A DNA stretch of 64,000 nt from Phytoseiulus persimilis (Eukaryota > Arthropoda > Arachnida > Mesostigmata > Phytoseiidae), in assembly GCA_037576195.1 (NCBI GenBank), contig JAQZDE010000010.1:86001-150000 (forward strand), written 5' to 3'. Both the position numbers and the translations under genes were made by a program. The notes beneath the pieces were generated by a model. That model saw nothing but the letters and a program-made list of their open reading frames with translations, had not been told where the DNA came from and did not search any database. Positions 24,637-39,000 of the stretch are shown one piece after another. The stretch's first letter is position 1. Every line of letters starts with the position of its first letter.

Positions 24637-27600
24637 CGGCTCCGGAGAATGGGGTTGCCCTTCGAAGCTCCGAGAACTCCTTGAACCAGCAAAGTCTGTG
24701 CAAATGTCAGCATTGCATAGCGAGCACCAGGAGCGGTCGAGCAAGCAGGACAATTACTGGCCATAGAAGCCCCGGGGAACCATTCAAGGACTGGCTCAGA
24801 CTGGAAAGCAAACTAGCGCTTGCAACTACAGAGCGATTCGATCGTTTTCGCGTCGAATTTCAACGCAACCGACAATTGGAGAATTGTCGATTCCGTATCT
24901 GTATTCCTATGTTTCAATTTCGTCAACGAACGCCGCGCAGGGTGACTTATGGTGTGGCCTTATCCTGAGACGCGGAATCGGACGAGCGAGTGGCAAGAGC
25001 TCACAACGGTCGAAGTCCCCCTGCTCGAACATCGGAAATCGACAAAGTCAGTAACTTTGATTTACGCAGACATCTGGGCATTGCGACGATTGATACTCGA
25101 CAATGAATCTTCCGGCGGAGACCTTGAGGTATAGCTGCGCCGAGCACTTACTCTGGCTCTCTTTCCGTTGTGATTTATGAGCCGTGTTGGATATGATCTG
25201 GGTTATGGATTGAATCAGCACTGTTTCACGCTCGGAAGGTTGGAAACTGAATGCGTGTGCATCGTTCAGGATCGCTGACTGTGGATGTTCCATGGAAAGA
25301 ATGTTAAACGCGAACGATAAAAGCTTTCGAGCTCCACGCCACCACCGCCACCGTCGAAACTCTCCCAAGTCATCCGGGGCTTTCGGATCGCGAGACGGAC
25401 AGGTTCGGAGTCCGTTAGCTAGGCCTCGAAGAATTCGATGAAAGCGTTGTCGGACAACGGTTCATGACCGGGGCGCCTTTCATCCTGATGTTCAAATTAT
25501 CGAGGTCGGTTCTCGACGGCGCTTCCATTCAGGACGTCTGCGGGGCGTCCTTCGCAGGTGGAGCATCGTCGAAGTTCGTGAGGTGTTCTCGCCGAATGGC
25601 TCGCAACACAAGAGCTCGCGGGGAGCGAGGCTTCCCTGGCGCTTCGGCTAGCTGCGTGAGCTGGAGCCATTCAACGCGACCTCTCGCCTACCTCGAGCAG
25701 TGACGCATACGGACACAGTTGAGCCTGAGCTGGTTGCGGGAGCCGCGGGTCTGAGGCACGCGGATTCGGCCTCTAAACAAGTTTGAAATACGCTTCCCGA
25801 TGCTTTAGGGCTCTCGGAGGGAAGGGCCATAATCACTCGGGTTTGGTTCTGTGAACTAAAAATAAACGGCCGCCAACTCTGAGGAATCATACGCTGAGGA
25901 TCGCGACCTCGTTCGTATACGTGCCTATCGAGATGGTCAGATTGTTCCCCTGGCCAGGCCGAGTAGGCGCTGCTTATTTACGGCGCTCCACTTGGCGAGG
26001 AAGGTGGAGGCGCGTTGAACGGAGAACAGGCGACCGGAGCAAGGCTGCATAAAGAATACGATTGTGTATCGGTTGTACTGTACGATGTAGAAGTGCCCGG
26101 GGTTCCCGCCGACTAGGCAAACGCGGAGCATGCAAATCGCAGGCGTTCCTTATTCCGTTCCTGTCGTGAGCTATTCGATTCGTCGTGGAAAGCGAGCGAA
26201 CTCCCCGTAGCCTGTTCCAACGAAAGTAGGGGAAGCGGCGTCGATTGCCGACAGTGGACGCCGCCGCAGTCGACGTTACGAAAATTGTTGACGGACCTAA
26301 AAAGGAGCTCCGAAGCCACGTTCTCTGCAAAACACGATAGCAGAGGCTCGTCATGTTCGCGGCTGTGGTATAGAGTATTCGCACGCATGTCTATCGAAGG
26401 TGCTGTTCGGGAATCCGTGCGATGCCGGAGCTCTTTGTCCCCTTAGGCGGAGGACAGTCACGGTAGACGAGCGAAAAGAGAACCTGGACGTGAGAATGAG
26501 ACCTGAGAACAGGACCTGAGCTCGAATCGTTCAAGGCTCTGTGTGAGACCCGCTTCAAGGTACCGTTGAATGATAAAAACTGATTCGATTCCACGCCCCA
26601 AACGCCGTTACGCTCATTGTCGACCCATTTCCGTTGCTGGTGAGTTCACCCAAGCTCGCGCAGGCACATAGCATACTGGTGGATGGCGCCTCGGGTGGTC
26701 CCCGGTGGCGACTTGACTCCCTCCGCTTGATCCTAATGTGCTAATGCTTCCCGCTGAAAAAGATGAGGCCAAGAGCGACTCGGCGTCGGAGACGACAACA
26801 TTCCACCGACGCCACAGCAACGAGCTAGACGGCCGGGCTGCACGGCAACCAGCTTTTCTCCCATTCCACCTTCCAAGACAGACCTGATAAATGCAGCGAA
26901 TCTCTCGCAATCGACCGACCGAGGGACCTCGCCTTTACCGTTGTCCGCTTAGTTCCCAGCGGTTGCCGTCTCCTGTGAGGCTCATTCTAGGTTGTTCGTG
27001 ATCCTCTTCCTTTGTTGCGCTCATTGCTCCCAGGAGGAGGGCATGCATTGAACAAAAAGTGTATCCTGAGAAACAGTGTTCTGCGGATCTGACGAAGGCC
27101 AATCCGAAGCCAACGCTCAGCGGCTAAGCTGGCGATGGGATTGGTGGAGGATCATCATCGACGTCGTCGGTGACCCTCCTCACAAGATGGTATCGGAATC
27201 GCCCCCGCCTTCCACACAAAGGTGTGCAGAGCAAGCACCTACCCTCGTTCCTTCATTCTCTATAGCTAAAAGAAATCGAAAACTTCACGCTTGTCGCGTA
27301 AATCGAGAGAGTCCAGCCACCGCCTATCCCCGAATACACCGGCCACGTCTCCCGTTCAAGCGCCTGGCCGGTTAACGATTGCTCGACTGTTTTCGGCTAC
27401 AGAGGGACGGAAGGTTGTCCAGCGCGCAGGACACAAGCACTCTAGCGGTCTGTGGCCATCTGCGACAAATTTCGTCGCAGAAGAAAAATTGATCGCTCAC
27501 AGCCAGCTTCAGAAAGTCGCCACTTTCCTCAGACAACAGCTGGATTGGCCGCTGGATGTCTTGCTGGTTGCCCGACCGGTTGGTTTGGCACGCCTGCTCA

Positions 27601-28828
27601 AGAGTGTCCACGATTTTGCTCCAAAAGTCCCAAGCGAGAGGGAGCCATGCTAGGAGGCATCAACCAGTCAGAGAAACAAGAGGAACGAGAACAAGCGCGG
27701 CGGAAAGTCTCAATCATCTTTTACGAGCCGCTGTAAAGCGACCGGCGCAAAGGGTTTAAGCTCAGAAAGCATCGTGGCTGTGGCGGCGTCAGCAGCAGAG
27801 GAGGGAAGAGAGCCGTTCGAGGGGACAAGAGCGCTCTACCCATCAAGCGGCGTGGCCGACGCCAAGCAAAAGACACAGGGTAACAAATTACTCGCTTGGC
27901 ATCTGGCGTCACCAACCCCACGAGCAACCAAGCCAGCCGGGCCGTCGACCAGCGAGCCGAGCATGTAGACAACTGTAGAAACGGGACAGGCCGAAAGTGC
28001 GACCGCGCTCTCTCCGGCTCTTACGAAGACACGCGGTCCCGCGCGGGATGATCGAAGGAACACGACGGGACGAGAGGAATGAAGAGCAGGACTCGGACAG
28101 GGGCTGCTTGTGTTCGCTCGTCCGATCTGGAGATTCGTAGCATCCCCTCTTGCGAAACGCCGAAGGCTGTGGATATTGATAGTTTCCGATGTTGCGGTGG
28201 CCGAGCCTCTCATTCTTGAACGCATTGTTGTCGATGCTGCCGCCAATACTCTTTCGTATTTTCCAATGCTTGCCTCGTCACTCCACTGCTGTCGCTGTTC
28301 CAGCCACGGACCCCTGACCGACGGCTGCACGAAGGGGTCATCTCACGATGTAGTTGAAACGCTACGCAGCGTCGTTTTCGCGAATCGGCTCCAACCAAAC
28401 AAAGCGAGTCGTGGAACGTGCTCTCGAATTCCGCCTTGAAGTGAACTTCACGTCGCTCAAGCCGCTCTTGAGCGGGCCCGTCAAGAACGGCTCACGGTTC
28501 CGCGTAAGCTCTGACGTTGTGCTGACGGTTGATCCTCCGCCGGCACGAAGCCGTGACCATCGCAGAGCAGCCGAATTCCGAGAAATCAGGACTAGCGCTT
28601 GCGGCCTGTCGAATCGGGGCCTGGTTCCGGTAGAAACGATTCCAGGACAAATAACTGCACCAGGGTGCAGCGTCCCTTTCGCGGAGCTCCCTCGGAATTG
28701 AACCCTCACGTGCCCCGTTGAAACGCACACCCCCAACTTGCCAGGTAGGCGAGCAGCGGTCTGCGACCACCATCGTCTGCGATGATTCTTCATTTGCTCC
28801 GGTTCCCGTCTGTCTGGGGCTGGGCGAT

Positions 28829-28880
28829 CGGTTGGCTGGTTGCCGACTGGCTGGCTGGCTGGTGGGACGCTCGGTCGGTT
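28829..28880 (+). repeat. GGCTG / GGTTGGC short-unit repeat
   Basis: Imperfect repeats of ggttggct and ggctggct occupy about 50 bp. No coding exon is supported around them. Confidence 0.55.
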
Positions 28881-31800
28881 GGCTTGTCATGATAGAGGAG
28901 CTTTGTTTTTGTGCGCAGGTAGCATGATCGAGGAGGGGGGAATGTGGGCACGGGCCATCCGAGGAGATAGAACGACTGCGGTGGCCCAATGCTGAATGGG
29001 AAGAGACGAACGGATACCCTGCGTCGCGAACGGTACGAATGATTCAGGGGAGGCTACGTTTTTACGCGCTAGATGGACGTACGGCAAGTCCCCGAGAGCG
29101 GGGCTCTTAGACGAGGAGCTCCTCATGTACGACCGGTCTGTCTGGTCTACACCCACGCTCCGCCGAATTTGAATAGGCGTTGGAAGACAATGTCTCGACA
29201 CGACAATGTTCGAGAACGCGATTTCGGAACTTCGTTTCGGTTTTACCTCGCCCCGATAACGTTCTTGCTGAGTCCCCGCAGAAGGGAACTCGCACTTTCA
29301 GCGGCCTCGTAAGACCTTGTGAGCGCAGCGCGCAACAACGGGAGCACCTCCTGTTGGGCGAACTCGTTCTTTGAATGAGAGTTGCGAAACTAACGACCCC
29401 TAGAACAACAGACGTGGCCCTCTACTCGAATGTCCGGAGAACAATGAGGCCGGCTGCCAGGAGAAAGCAGAGCATACCGTCGTGGAAGACTGAAGTCATC
29501 CATTTAAACCTATTGTTCTCAAGCCCAAAATTGAATCCTAACTGGCTTAAAATCGGCTGAGACACCATCGCCGCCGCCGCCGTCGGCTCCTTCGTCATCG
29601 TGGTCTCCACCGCCAGGTCCACTTACCTCAAGAGCCCTTAACGAAGACCCCATCCAACGACAGGGACCCGATCTCACGCTGGAGCTTACCGCCCATGTGA
29701 GCCACCGTCGAGTCATTCCGAACACTAATTCAATCTCGGGGTAAGAGCCCTACTTTCATCAAAATGACGGAGACTCCATGTGCCCCAGAGACCTCTCGCT
29801 CATAAAGACGTTAGCGTCAGCCACGCGAGTAGATTGTCTGAGAACACGAGAAGCCAAACGAGAACGCAGCACCGGCTACGAGTATTTCGCTGTGCTTTTC
29901 TTCTCGTGCGTCCCTTCCTGCGAGGAAAGCATCGAAATTCCCTCGAAGGTAGTGCTCGGGTTTTCAGGTTCCCAGTTAAGCACGGTGATAGTTTTCGTCG
30001 ACGAACGACTCTACTCCGCTACGCGAGGCCGCACGATGCCTCGTTCGAGCGACGATGATTCTGTTGAGCTGAATGGAAAGCTCGTCTCGAAATGTCGATG
30101 AATGATGATGGAATGCGGTGAGGATGGTGCTCACCGGATCACAGCACCTCGAGCGCGACCTCCACATCGGTAGAACCGAATCGATTCGCCTGGGTCACCT
30201 GTTTTCCAACCTGTCATTCGTGACCTCGATTCTTGTGATTTTTCCCGAGTGGACCCGACTCAGTCTTCGTTCAGCTGTCTGGGGAAGCTCGATCGAATCG
30301 AGAATAGAGCGCCGAGGGCGAAACATATGGTGCAGCTGATACTGTAATCGGTTTAATTCTGTCTGGAGCTTTCGGCTCAGAGTTCGGTTCGCCGGCTACC
30401 GAGTACTCTGGCAGTTGGCGTCTGTGATAAGATCGTGTATAAAGCGAAAGGGGTTCCCAGGTTGACACATCATTGATCTACTTGTCTTGTGCTTCTGTGT
30501 TGAAGCGTTGGAAACCAGACATCCTATTGAGAGCGCTGACCAAGTTCCGGATCAACGCGAATGGCGTCGATGAGCTCGGGAACTTCAAAAACTTTCCGCG
30601 TCGGCAATCAACCTATTCTCGCGAACCTACGATGCTGCGAGGCCTCGTGGAATCAAGTGGATATTGTTTGGCTGTTGATCCGGCTGACACCTGATGACCA
30701 TCTCGGACGGGCCAGGCGAGGGAATGAAGAAAGCAGGTGGGAGGTGAGTAAATTGGGCCCGTGCAGATTACGGGGTGGATTCTGAGTTCCAATCAGCCTG
30801 GAACAAGTCGGATGAAATGGCTGCCTATGAGCGCTATTTTTCTCCAGTGAATTCAACCTGATTCGAATCAGCTCTTCGCAATCACGCTACTGGGAACATC
30901 GAAATTTCTAAACGATCTCTCTCGAAAAGGAAACGCGATTGACCAGACTCTGTTTCAACCCACATAGCTCGACGTCCGCAGATTCCACGTCGACGATTTA
31001 GGCTTGCAGCCATGTCGAACTGGAATTTGCGCTTAGCGGAGTCCGCTTCGAGAGTTGTGATGGATCAAGAGTTTTTCGTCAACGAACAGTTCGATCACTG
31101 TGATGGGGTCATCGCCTTTCATACGAACCGCGAGCTCTTCCACAACGTCGCGGATCTTGGTTGTCGAGTTGAAAAATCGATCGATTGAGGATCCGCGAAA
31201 CTCGGTCATCTTCTTCCCGATGTTCTTGAGCACAGTCCACACCGAGTTCAACTCCTTCACACAACCCGCCGGGGCTCATGATCGATATGGGTTGCGGCGC
31301 AGAAGCCCCCCTCTCCCCGGAAACGAAAGTATGAAATAAAAGTCAATGCTCGGTGGCGTTGAGGCGGGGAGCCGGGGTCTACTCGGAAGATGCCAGAGAA
31401 GGAATGCAAGAAACAACGGGAAGCTGCGAGGAGAGGGAACGGAAATCCAAGGAAGGAGAAATGAAGGCGGGAAGTCGGGAAAAAAGGATGAGGAGCGGAG
31501 AAGACCCGTAATCGAATCTGGGCCCAATCATGCGATGACGATCGTCTCCTGCTCGTCGATTCCATCGCTCGCTGGCTCCTTGTTCTTCGCTGACCTCGAC
31601 GACACCCGACGAAACAGGAGACGGGAGCCGACGACTTCGTTGGCTGCCGCGGATCTCACTGGAAAACGAGTCGTTCGTCCCGATCTACGTTTAATATCGA
31701 TTGGTTTCAATGCTCGGAAGAGATGACAATCAAATCGTCTCTAGATTCGGATCTTTCCCGCTCCGACTGTGTGGCTGGCAGCTCCCAACCGGTCATGGCA

Positions 31801-34800
31801 TCGATGTTGCAAAAATCTGGAAATTGTATCCCGCTCAGAATCAAGAATCTCACAATTCGGAGCTAAACCGCTGGGAGCCGCCGATGATGGAACGAGAATC
31901 TCGTTGCGGCCTGAAAACGAACGGAGTTGATCATGCTCGCCCGGACTCATTTGCATCTTGGAACAATATCAACCATCGAGTATCTCAAAAGTTTGATGAG
32001 ATGAGCCCAATGAGGGAAGCGATTTGCTCCGTTGGGAGGATTCTTTGACGCACAGTTGCGGGCTGAATACCGAGGAAATTCAGCGTCTGCTGAACAGGCC
32101 CGTCGAGTCTCCTGAAAGTATCCGCTGTATATCCTTGCTTTCGATAGAGATATTCCTCCAAGGATGATCGCATCAGGGGCGAGATCGTGGTACCGCTATC
32201 TTGAACGCGGCGCTCCTCCAATGGGAGCTTCGTAGTTGGGAATCTTCTCCTTGGAGGAACGAGAGTCAGCGAAGTTCCTCAACATCAAATTGAGACAGCC
32301 AGAATGTGCAGAAATCCAGTGGAGGGCTTTTCGGTGATGAGAAATCGTGACCACGGGAAGCTCATCGCCGCGAAACTTCTACGAAATCCCAGTCTTGAAA
32401 CCCCGACCGCCGGATCAGCGCACGGGAACTGACACGAGTTGTCTGACGTGCACACAGGAGAACACAGTCGGAACCGACCGCGGAGCTCGCCAGGCAGCGT
32501 CTTTGGCTTTTCCAAGACTTTGTACTCAACGCAAGGAACGGAAGCGATGTCGCTCTCGGTCGAACCGGTGTGAGACATCGAGTGCCAACGAGAACGACAA
32601 CAATGTATTTATAGTTTCCTCGATGCCTTGGTAAGGCCTCCTTCGCCCCCGCCGAGAAGCTGACCTGTCATGGCGAGTCCATACCAGTGGCTATATCAAA
32701 TTTACCTTCTCCCGAGACCTGCAAGTTGCTAATTGGGAGCGACGGCGCCTATCACGCCGCTGTCTGTCTGGTGTTGAGACCTCCTGGAGTGGGTGTCCGT
32801 CCCAGCCGATACGTCGATTCAGGTGCGTTCGATACAGCAGCCTTGGGAGCAGCACAGGGGAAACGAAAACAACATGGGTGAGCTGCAAGGTAGACGTTGA
32901 AACGTGGCCGATCCAGGAGACGCTCTCTGAACGGAACCCTAGGGCGGTTTTCCTGTATCGCCTGGGGTCTCCGAGAAGAGCCTGAAGCCCCGGAATAAAC
33001 GGAACAACCGGAAAAGAGAGACTGCGAGCCAATATATTTCATTCATTCGAAACGCTACATCATACCTTCTGCTTCGACCGGCGCCTCCAGTCTTTTCTGC
33101 CCGTGCCTTTATTTCCTCTCCGGTGCTCTGTGATCGTGACAGCCGCAACAGGAGCCGCAGCTCCGGAGCCGGGAATAGAATTTTGAGAGATGAGCGAAGA
33201 CACCGTTCAGATAATGCCGACTGTCCTGCCCTATCAGCCTACTAGCTCGGACAGGTCCATCGAATGACTCGAGGGTTTTGGAGTCCTTAGGGACTCCCCA
33301 TACTTTGCGCAGTTCTTTTTTTTAGCGTACCTCCCCTCATGCTGAGTTAGCTGTCAGCCATAAGAATTCATGCGCGTTCCTTTGACTGGCTCGCCGGCTG
33401 GACAGAGTGCAGGTGAATGAGAGAATGACGATGCACGAGAAAGGACACGCCGTACCGACGAATGGGGGCGAATATCTCTCTCTGGCAGAAAGTTGAGGTT
33501 ATCCAATTAAGGTTGCACTGTTCTTGGAGCGGTTGACTCGAGCCAAGCACTCGGTCTCCGCTGTAGGCTGAAGGCGTGCACGTACGAACGGTTGCACGCG
33601 GAGAATCGTGCAAGCCTGCGAGCGTGCCACGCGACGACGTCGGAGAGGGCGGCGACCAACGCACGGGGATGGCCGAGACGGTTAACAGAGACAGTAAGTA
33701 TGAGTAACGAGTGAGATTCATCATCCGGCTCGCTTGGTTTCTCGCTCCGCCGCTCGCCCACTCCTACGGTTCAGCTGAGGACGGGCGCTGACGGTTTTCC
33801 CCGCGAGTCATTCCTCTTGCTCAGCATATCCCTTGATCTCAGTCTTTATTGTTTTCGCCGCCTTCTGATCGGCTCGCTCGAGAGTATTCCGAGTCGTCTG
33901 TTCCTGAGTTAGTTTCAGCCGCAGGAACTGGGAGGAGATTCCCAAGCCGTGCCGGCCGAGCGAGCAGGGAACAGAAAGTTAAGAGGGACAGGCCGACTCA
34001 AGTGAGATAAGCCCAAAGATAAAGAGAGGAGTCGCCAGAACAGGAAGAGGTGCGGGAGGAGGCTTGAAAAAGGAGGAAGGACGAGGAAGTGGAACAGAGC
34101 TTCGGGGGGTGAGGTGGCGGAGATGAGGGGAGCGGGGAACGAATCGGAAACAGGGAGTTGGGAAACACCGCCAGCTTCGCACGGAACAACAAGATTCCCT
34201 CGGGGCGGAGTCCGAGCGCGTGTGGCCTTCCTGAGTTGTATCCTTCGTGAAGTCTCCTCTAAACGTCTTTCACTTTTCTCCATCCATTTCCCTCCGCGGC
34301 TGCTGTTCTCGTTTCGTTCAGTCGACGGTTGGGCCGCTTACTCGTTCGGGCATTGTCGCTGTACCTGAGTTTGGACGAGGAATGCCTCGGAAAATGAAAG
34401 AAGAAACTGACGCTCTAGCGGTTTCGAAGGAATGTCGGCCGACAACCGAGCGAAAACGGAGAAAAACGGAATTTCGAAGCAGCATCCTCTTCGCTCGTCT
34501 GATTGCCTGTGGGCGCCGCTCTGCCTTCCCGCCGCGATCCATCGCTGAAGCCTTTGGTTCCTCTGGGCTCGAAGCGGGGGAAAGGGGCAAAACCCGCTCC
34601 CGGTTGTCCTCGTTTCCCTCCTGCCAAATTCTCCCGCCCCGTACTTCTTGGCGGTTTCTTACCGTCGGGCTGTGAGACCTTCCCTGTACCTCTTGGGCCG
34701 AGACTCGCGGTCGCCTCATTGATGGTTGATCGGTCGATGGCTTCGCTTCATTACCCCCCGACCGCCAGACGGGTCTGGAGCTTAACTTTGAGATTACTTT

Positions 34801-36000
34801 TGGCTTTATACGCGGTCTGTTCACTTTTTCTTCGTCTTCCGGGCATCTGCTTCTTGCCGAGCCGAACAGAAGAGCGATTGAGGGAGGGGACCGATGTCGC
34901 GACGGCGAGCTTGTTCGCTTGCCAGCAAGCTCAGCCATCGAGCCTCGCCTTGGCTCGACCCAACCTGCTTTTCCGTCCGACCAACGTCGCAAAAAGGGTT
35001 GGCCTTAATCATTCACACTGTAAGCTCTTCGAGACCTGCGTGCGAGGGCTCCTTGGCTCGGTGAGGGGCTCTGAAGAATCGGTGGAAACTTCATCGACCG
35101 CAGTCGGAATCATCTCTGAAATCATTATCCCTCCGGTTACGATCCGTCAGAGAGCCAGAGCGTTGCGCAGGGGTCACTGTGATAATTCTACCCTGTAGGA
35201 TTCACTGGAGTGTGTTCGTACGTTCCTGTATCAGCTTCGATTTCCCAGGCCGAGCAAGTCCTCGAGCAGTCAGCCGGCTGTGCATCGGCCAGTCTCGCAC
35301 TTCGACACTGCGAAACGAGTGCCTGTTTATCGCTGTTTTCGGAGTTAATAGCGGTTCATGGAGCTGCACATCCGAGATCAATACGGGGATCGATGGGAGA
35401 AGTCGCGTCCGGATTAACAACGCAGTTACCGTTAAAGGTCGGGAGGAATGTTTACCCGAGTCGAGAACGCCCACGATATATCTTCGAGGAGCTCCTCTGG
35501 GGAAGGTTGCGACAGGAAAGAGTTGAGTCAGACCGGAATTCTCGGAGTTTTAGAGTTGTGAGGGCTGTTCGAGAGTTAAGCTCTCCTTTCCAAAAAATAC
35601 TCCGGAAGCCGAGCTCTCGCCCGAACCAAATGAAACATGGCGGATCTTTTCCAGAGTAAACCCTTGCTAACGATAATTGCTCACTTTGTTCAGGCTCAAT
35701 CTAAAACAGGAGAAGATGTATTTAGACCCAAACTTTGAAGCTGCGGCCGACCTGTGCTCCGGGGCAGGCAATGGGCATCGATTTTTGAAAGCTCCAAAGT
35801 TTCGAACTCTGATTCCGAATCGCTCCATCGAGACATTCGATCCGATGTGTTTTCAGGGAGGAAAAATTCCAAAAACTTGCGGCTTGGTAGGGAAAAACTG
35901 AAATCTACTGTGAGAGCCGCGGGAATGAAGCAGTCCCTGGCCGCAGACAACAGCACGCAGGGATATCCGAAACTCCGTGCTGTTCGACTTTGAATACAGA

Positions 36001-39000
36001 AGTACCGACGCCTCCGATCACGGTGGTCACCTGGAAGGAATGCGCAACGCACGGGCAGAGATGTCGGAGCTGATGACAGCACGACGCATGGGCGACCGAG
36101 AGCATCGCGGCAGCGAAAGAGCTCAGCACGCACGCGCAGCAGATTCAGGCGGTTAGAACTCAGAATCATGAAACGATTCGGTCGGCTGTGAGGATCTTCC
36201 TGAGCGAGGCCACATTCGTGCAAGGAAACGCTATATCACGGGCTTGCGTCCGTCGATCTGACGGAAAAGTTGAACGGGACCACTACTACACACAACTTCG
36301 GCCATGAGATTCGTTGGCCGCCGATCCGGCAGCCTCGCGGCGCAGACGGGTGGAAACGTGCGTGAGCGCGTGCTCGTCACGCGACATAACATGGCAAACA
36401 CGACGACCATTCAATTTGAAGGATGAAAAATGATCAATTTTTCGTCACAACATCTGAGTCCAGCACTAATGATAGAGAAACACGCATTGACGAGAATGGA
36501 GAATGAATCGAGTTATTCAGACAGCTTCGCGCTACCTCGCAACGACTGCAGTCACCTTCGGCGTTGTCGAGGTTGTCAACAGTTGTGCAGCGACAGCGAG
36601 CGACTCCGGTGCAGAAGTTACCAGCCGCCGACATTTACCCGGATGCTCGGTAAACCTGCTGATGCCAGACAAGACGAACATTGGAAATTATCGACGAGAA
36701 TCTGAGCGGCATTGCGGGAAGGAGACCAGACAACTCCGCCAGTGATCGGGAACAGGCTAAGGGTAGCTGCAGACGCAGAGACAGCAGACGAAATTTCCGC
36801 TGAAGCAGCGAATCCCTGAAGCGAATCTTGGAATCCGATCCGTTCACTTGAGACTCGAGCGGGAGACACGAAGCGTTCAAGGAACAAGGCCAGAGCAGGT
36901 CCGAAGCGGAAGCTTTTATGTTCCTTAACGTTTGAACACTGGTTTCCCGTGACCCGGGCTACGTTTCCGTTCAGCATCCTTCGACGCTCCATACGGGGGC
37001 CTGGGGTTCGCCAAGGACACACGAGGATCCATCGCTAACGAGTGCGCCTGAACGAGAAACAGCTGTTCCGACCGATGATCAAACTCAAATGAATCACGAT
37101 TCACCTTTCGTAAGACGGAGGGAGCTGTCATCTCTCGAACAGCGCGTTTTTCTCGCCAGCGCTCGACAAGGACATGCGCAGGTCGATCGCCGAGCTGGGA
37201 ACGAAGTTGAGCCCGAAACGAGGCCTCGCGAATGAATTCTCGACGAGGAACCATTGTTCGGCAGAGCGGAGTTCAGGGTAAACGGTAGCAATAACCTCAA
37301 AATTGAACATATCTCGTCACTGAGGACGTCGTCGTGGCGTCAGCTGACCTCTTGGTGGGCAAGCCGACCGAATGCATTTCTCATGCAAATCGGAGCTCCT
37401 CTGCGGAGAGCTCGGATGAGGATTCTGTTTGGGAAGCACGACCGGAGAACTTCGAGCTTTTCCTCGCTCGGCGTCTGTTAACAAGCCCCAAAGCTCCGCC
37501 CGTGCGCTCCCGACCGCTGAACTCCTCCTCGAGGCTACTTTCGGTCATCTATCCAGCGCCGATAGGGATCTCATCGGAGATTGGGCGACCGGATTCAGAA
37601 ACACTTTTCGTTGTTCCCTGAGCGGCCGCAAGGCGAACTTCCTTCCCGGAGCCGGCTGCAAAAAATTGTGGATACACAATGACGAACACATTTCTCACTT
37701 CGGCTTCGTGAAGTGAGTGTTCGCAAGGAGAGCCTTCCAGATGAAACGATGCACGTATGCGCGCAGAGCCGACTGAGCCTCCGTGCCTGTTTGTTTGCCC
37801 GCTCGCTTTTGAGCTCACCCGGTCTGTTCTTTTGCGTCTGTAATATTCGGCATTGGTAAACACTGTCGAGCGGGACGATGTTCTGAACAAGTTTGCGATA
37901 AGCTTCCCGGAGCTAGCGCTCGGCTGGCAAGCGAGCCCGCAAAGCCCCCATGCACACAACCATGGGGGAGGGCCGTTCCCCTCTTGAAGAAAGGCTTCGG
38001 AGTACGGTTTTCTGCTTTTGATCCCGCTGCAAGGTCATCGGAAGAAGTTCAATCGCCAAGCGCGGCCTGTGTGTACTTTGTATTTCCGAGAAAGGCCGGT
38101 CGGGGAAATTCGTTAACAGCGTCACGGCAGGCCCCAGCCGAGGGCTGCGACCAGGCTCCTCATAGCTGGTAGTGAACCGGAAACCGCCGCGGCTCCGCTC
38201 TCGAGAATCAGGCGCATGACATCGAATGACGATTCTCGCTAATAACCCGGCTCTCCCCGTTACAGATGGTACCACCAGCCGAGTGCAGTCAGCGTAGAAG
38301 TCCAAGACGGAGTCTGTCCTTCGTGATCGATGGCCGCCTTCCTGACGCAGAGGTACGTATCAAGTCTGCGATGAGCCAGGCTTCTGTGTGACCGTGTCGA
38401 TATGAGAGGAGTTCCTTTGCAAACTTTCTGAGAATGGCCGCATCCGGCGAATGAAATGGTCAACTATGGCACCTTGGTTCAAACCGCTGAAACCAAATGG
38501 GAATCCAGATTGAATCGGCTCACGGCCGAAGAAGAAATTTTGGTCACTAATCTCGGCCGCTCGGAGCACCGAACGCCTCCAGCTGCTCCAAAGTTTTTTC
38601 CAAGACCGTCCCTGGAGTCCCCATCCGGAGGCTGAAGGTGGATTATCCAATGTGAAGGTGGAGTAGGGTACAATGAGTCCGATATAGATGAGCTCATCCG
38701 ACAAAACCCCTGCGGGCTGCCCTGCTTGTGCCTCAGCAATCTCCGCCCTCAACCTGCGACCTTGTGATCGAGGGGCACGACCTTCGTCGAGGTCGTGCCG
38801 CGAAGCCACTACAAAGACAATCATGCCCGGCTTGAGGAATTCAACCGAGAGCACACCATGAAATATATCGGTGTACTCTGTAATCTGAACTCACTCTGAG
38901 CGAAGGAAGCCTCATCTCAAAACCAAGTTGATCGCTAGCCCTCATGGTGGAAAGCTGCATGGAGCACGGCGGGCACGAACCTTTCCAAAGTAAGGTTCGA

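Larger units (their letters stand above)
22800..36000. other. CpG- and simple-repeat-rich unassigned block
   Basis: No gene is recognised. The block differs from its surroundings in many CpG dinucleotides and in short tandem runs: CCG and GTC triplets at 22951-22985, a GAAC/GACGA-type run at about 23400-23465, a G13 tract at 24624-24636, CCG triplets near 29567-29582 and GGCTG-type repeats at about 28829-28880. Purine-rich sequence covers about 33960-34130. Long open frames here (28362-28793 minus, 34318-34992 minus, 34503-35198 plus) overlap each other on opposite strands and have low-complexity Ser/Arg/Pro composition, as expected of stop-poor GC-rich DNA. The block could hold untranslated first exons, promoter or enhancer DNA of a gene I cannot see. 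Confidence 0.35.

Noticed and set aside
28362-28793. 143-codon minus frame and overlapping frames at 27836-28989
   Set aside because: Several long frames overlap on both strands in GC-rich DNA with Ser/Arg-rich low-complexity products, as expected without coding function.
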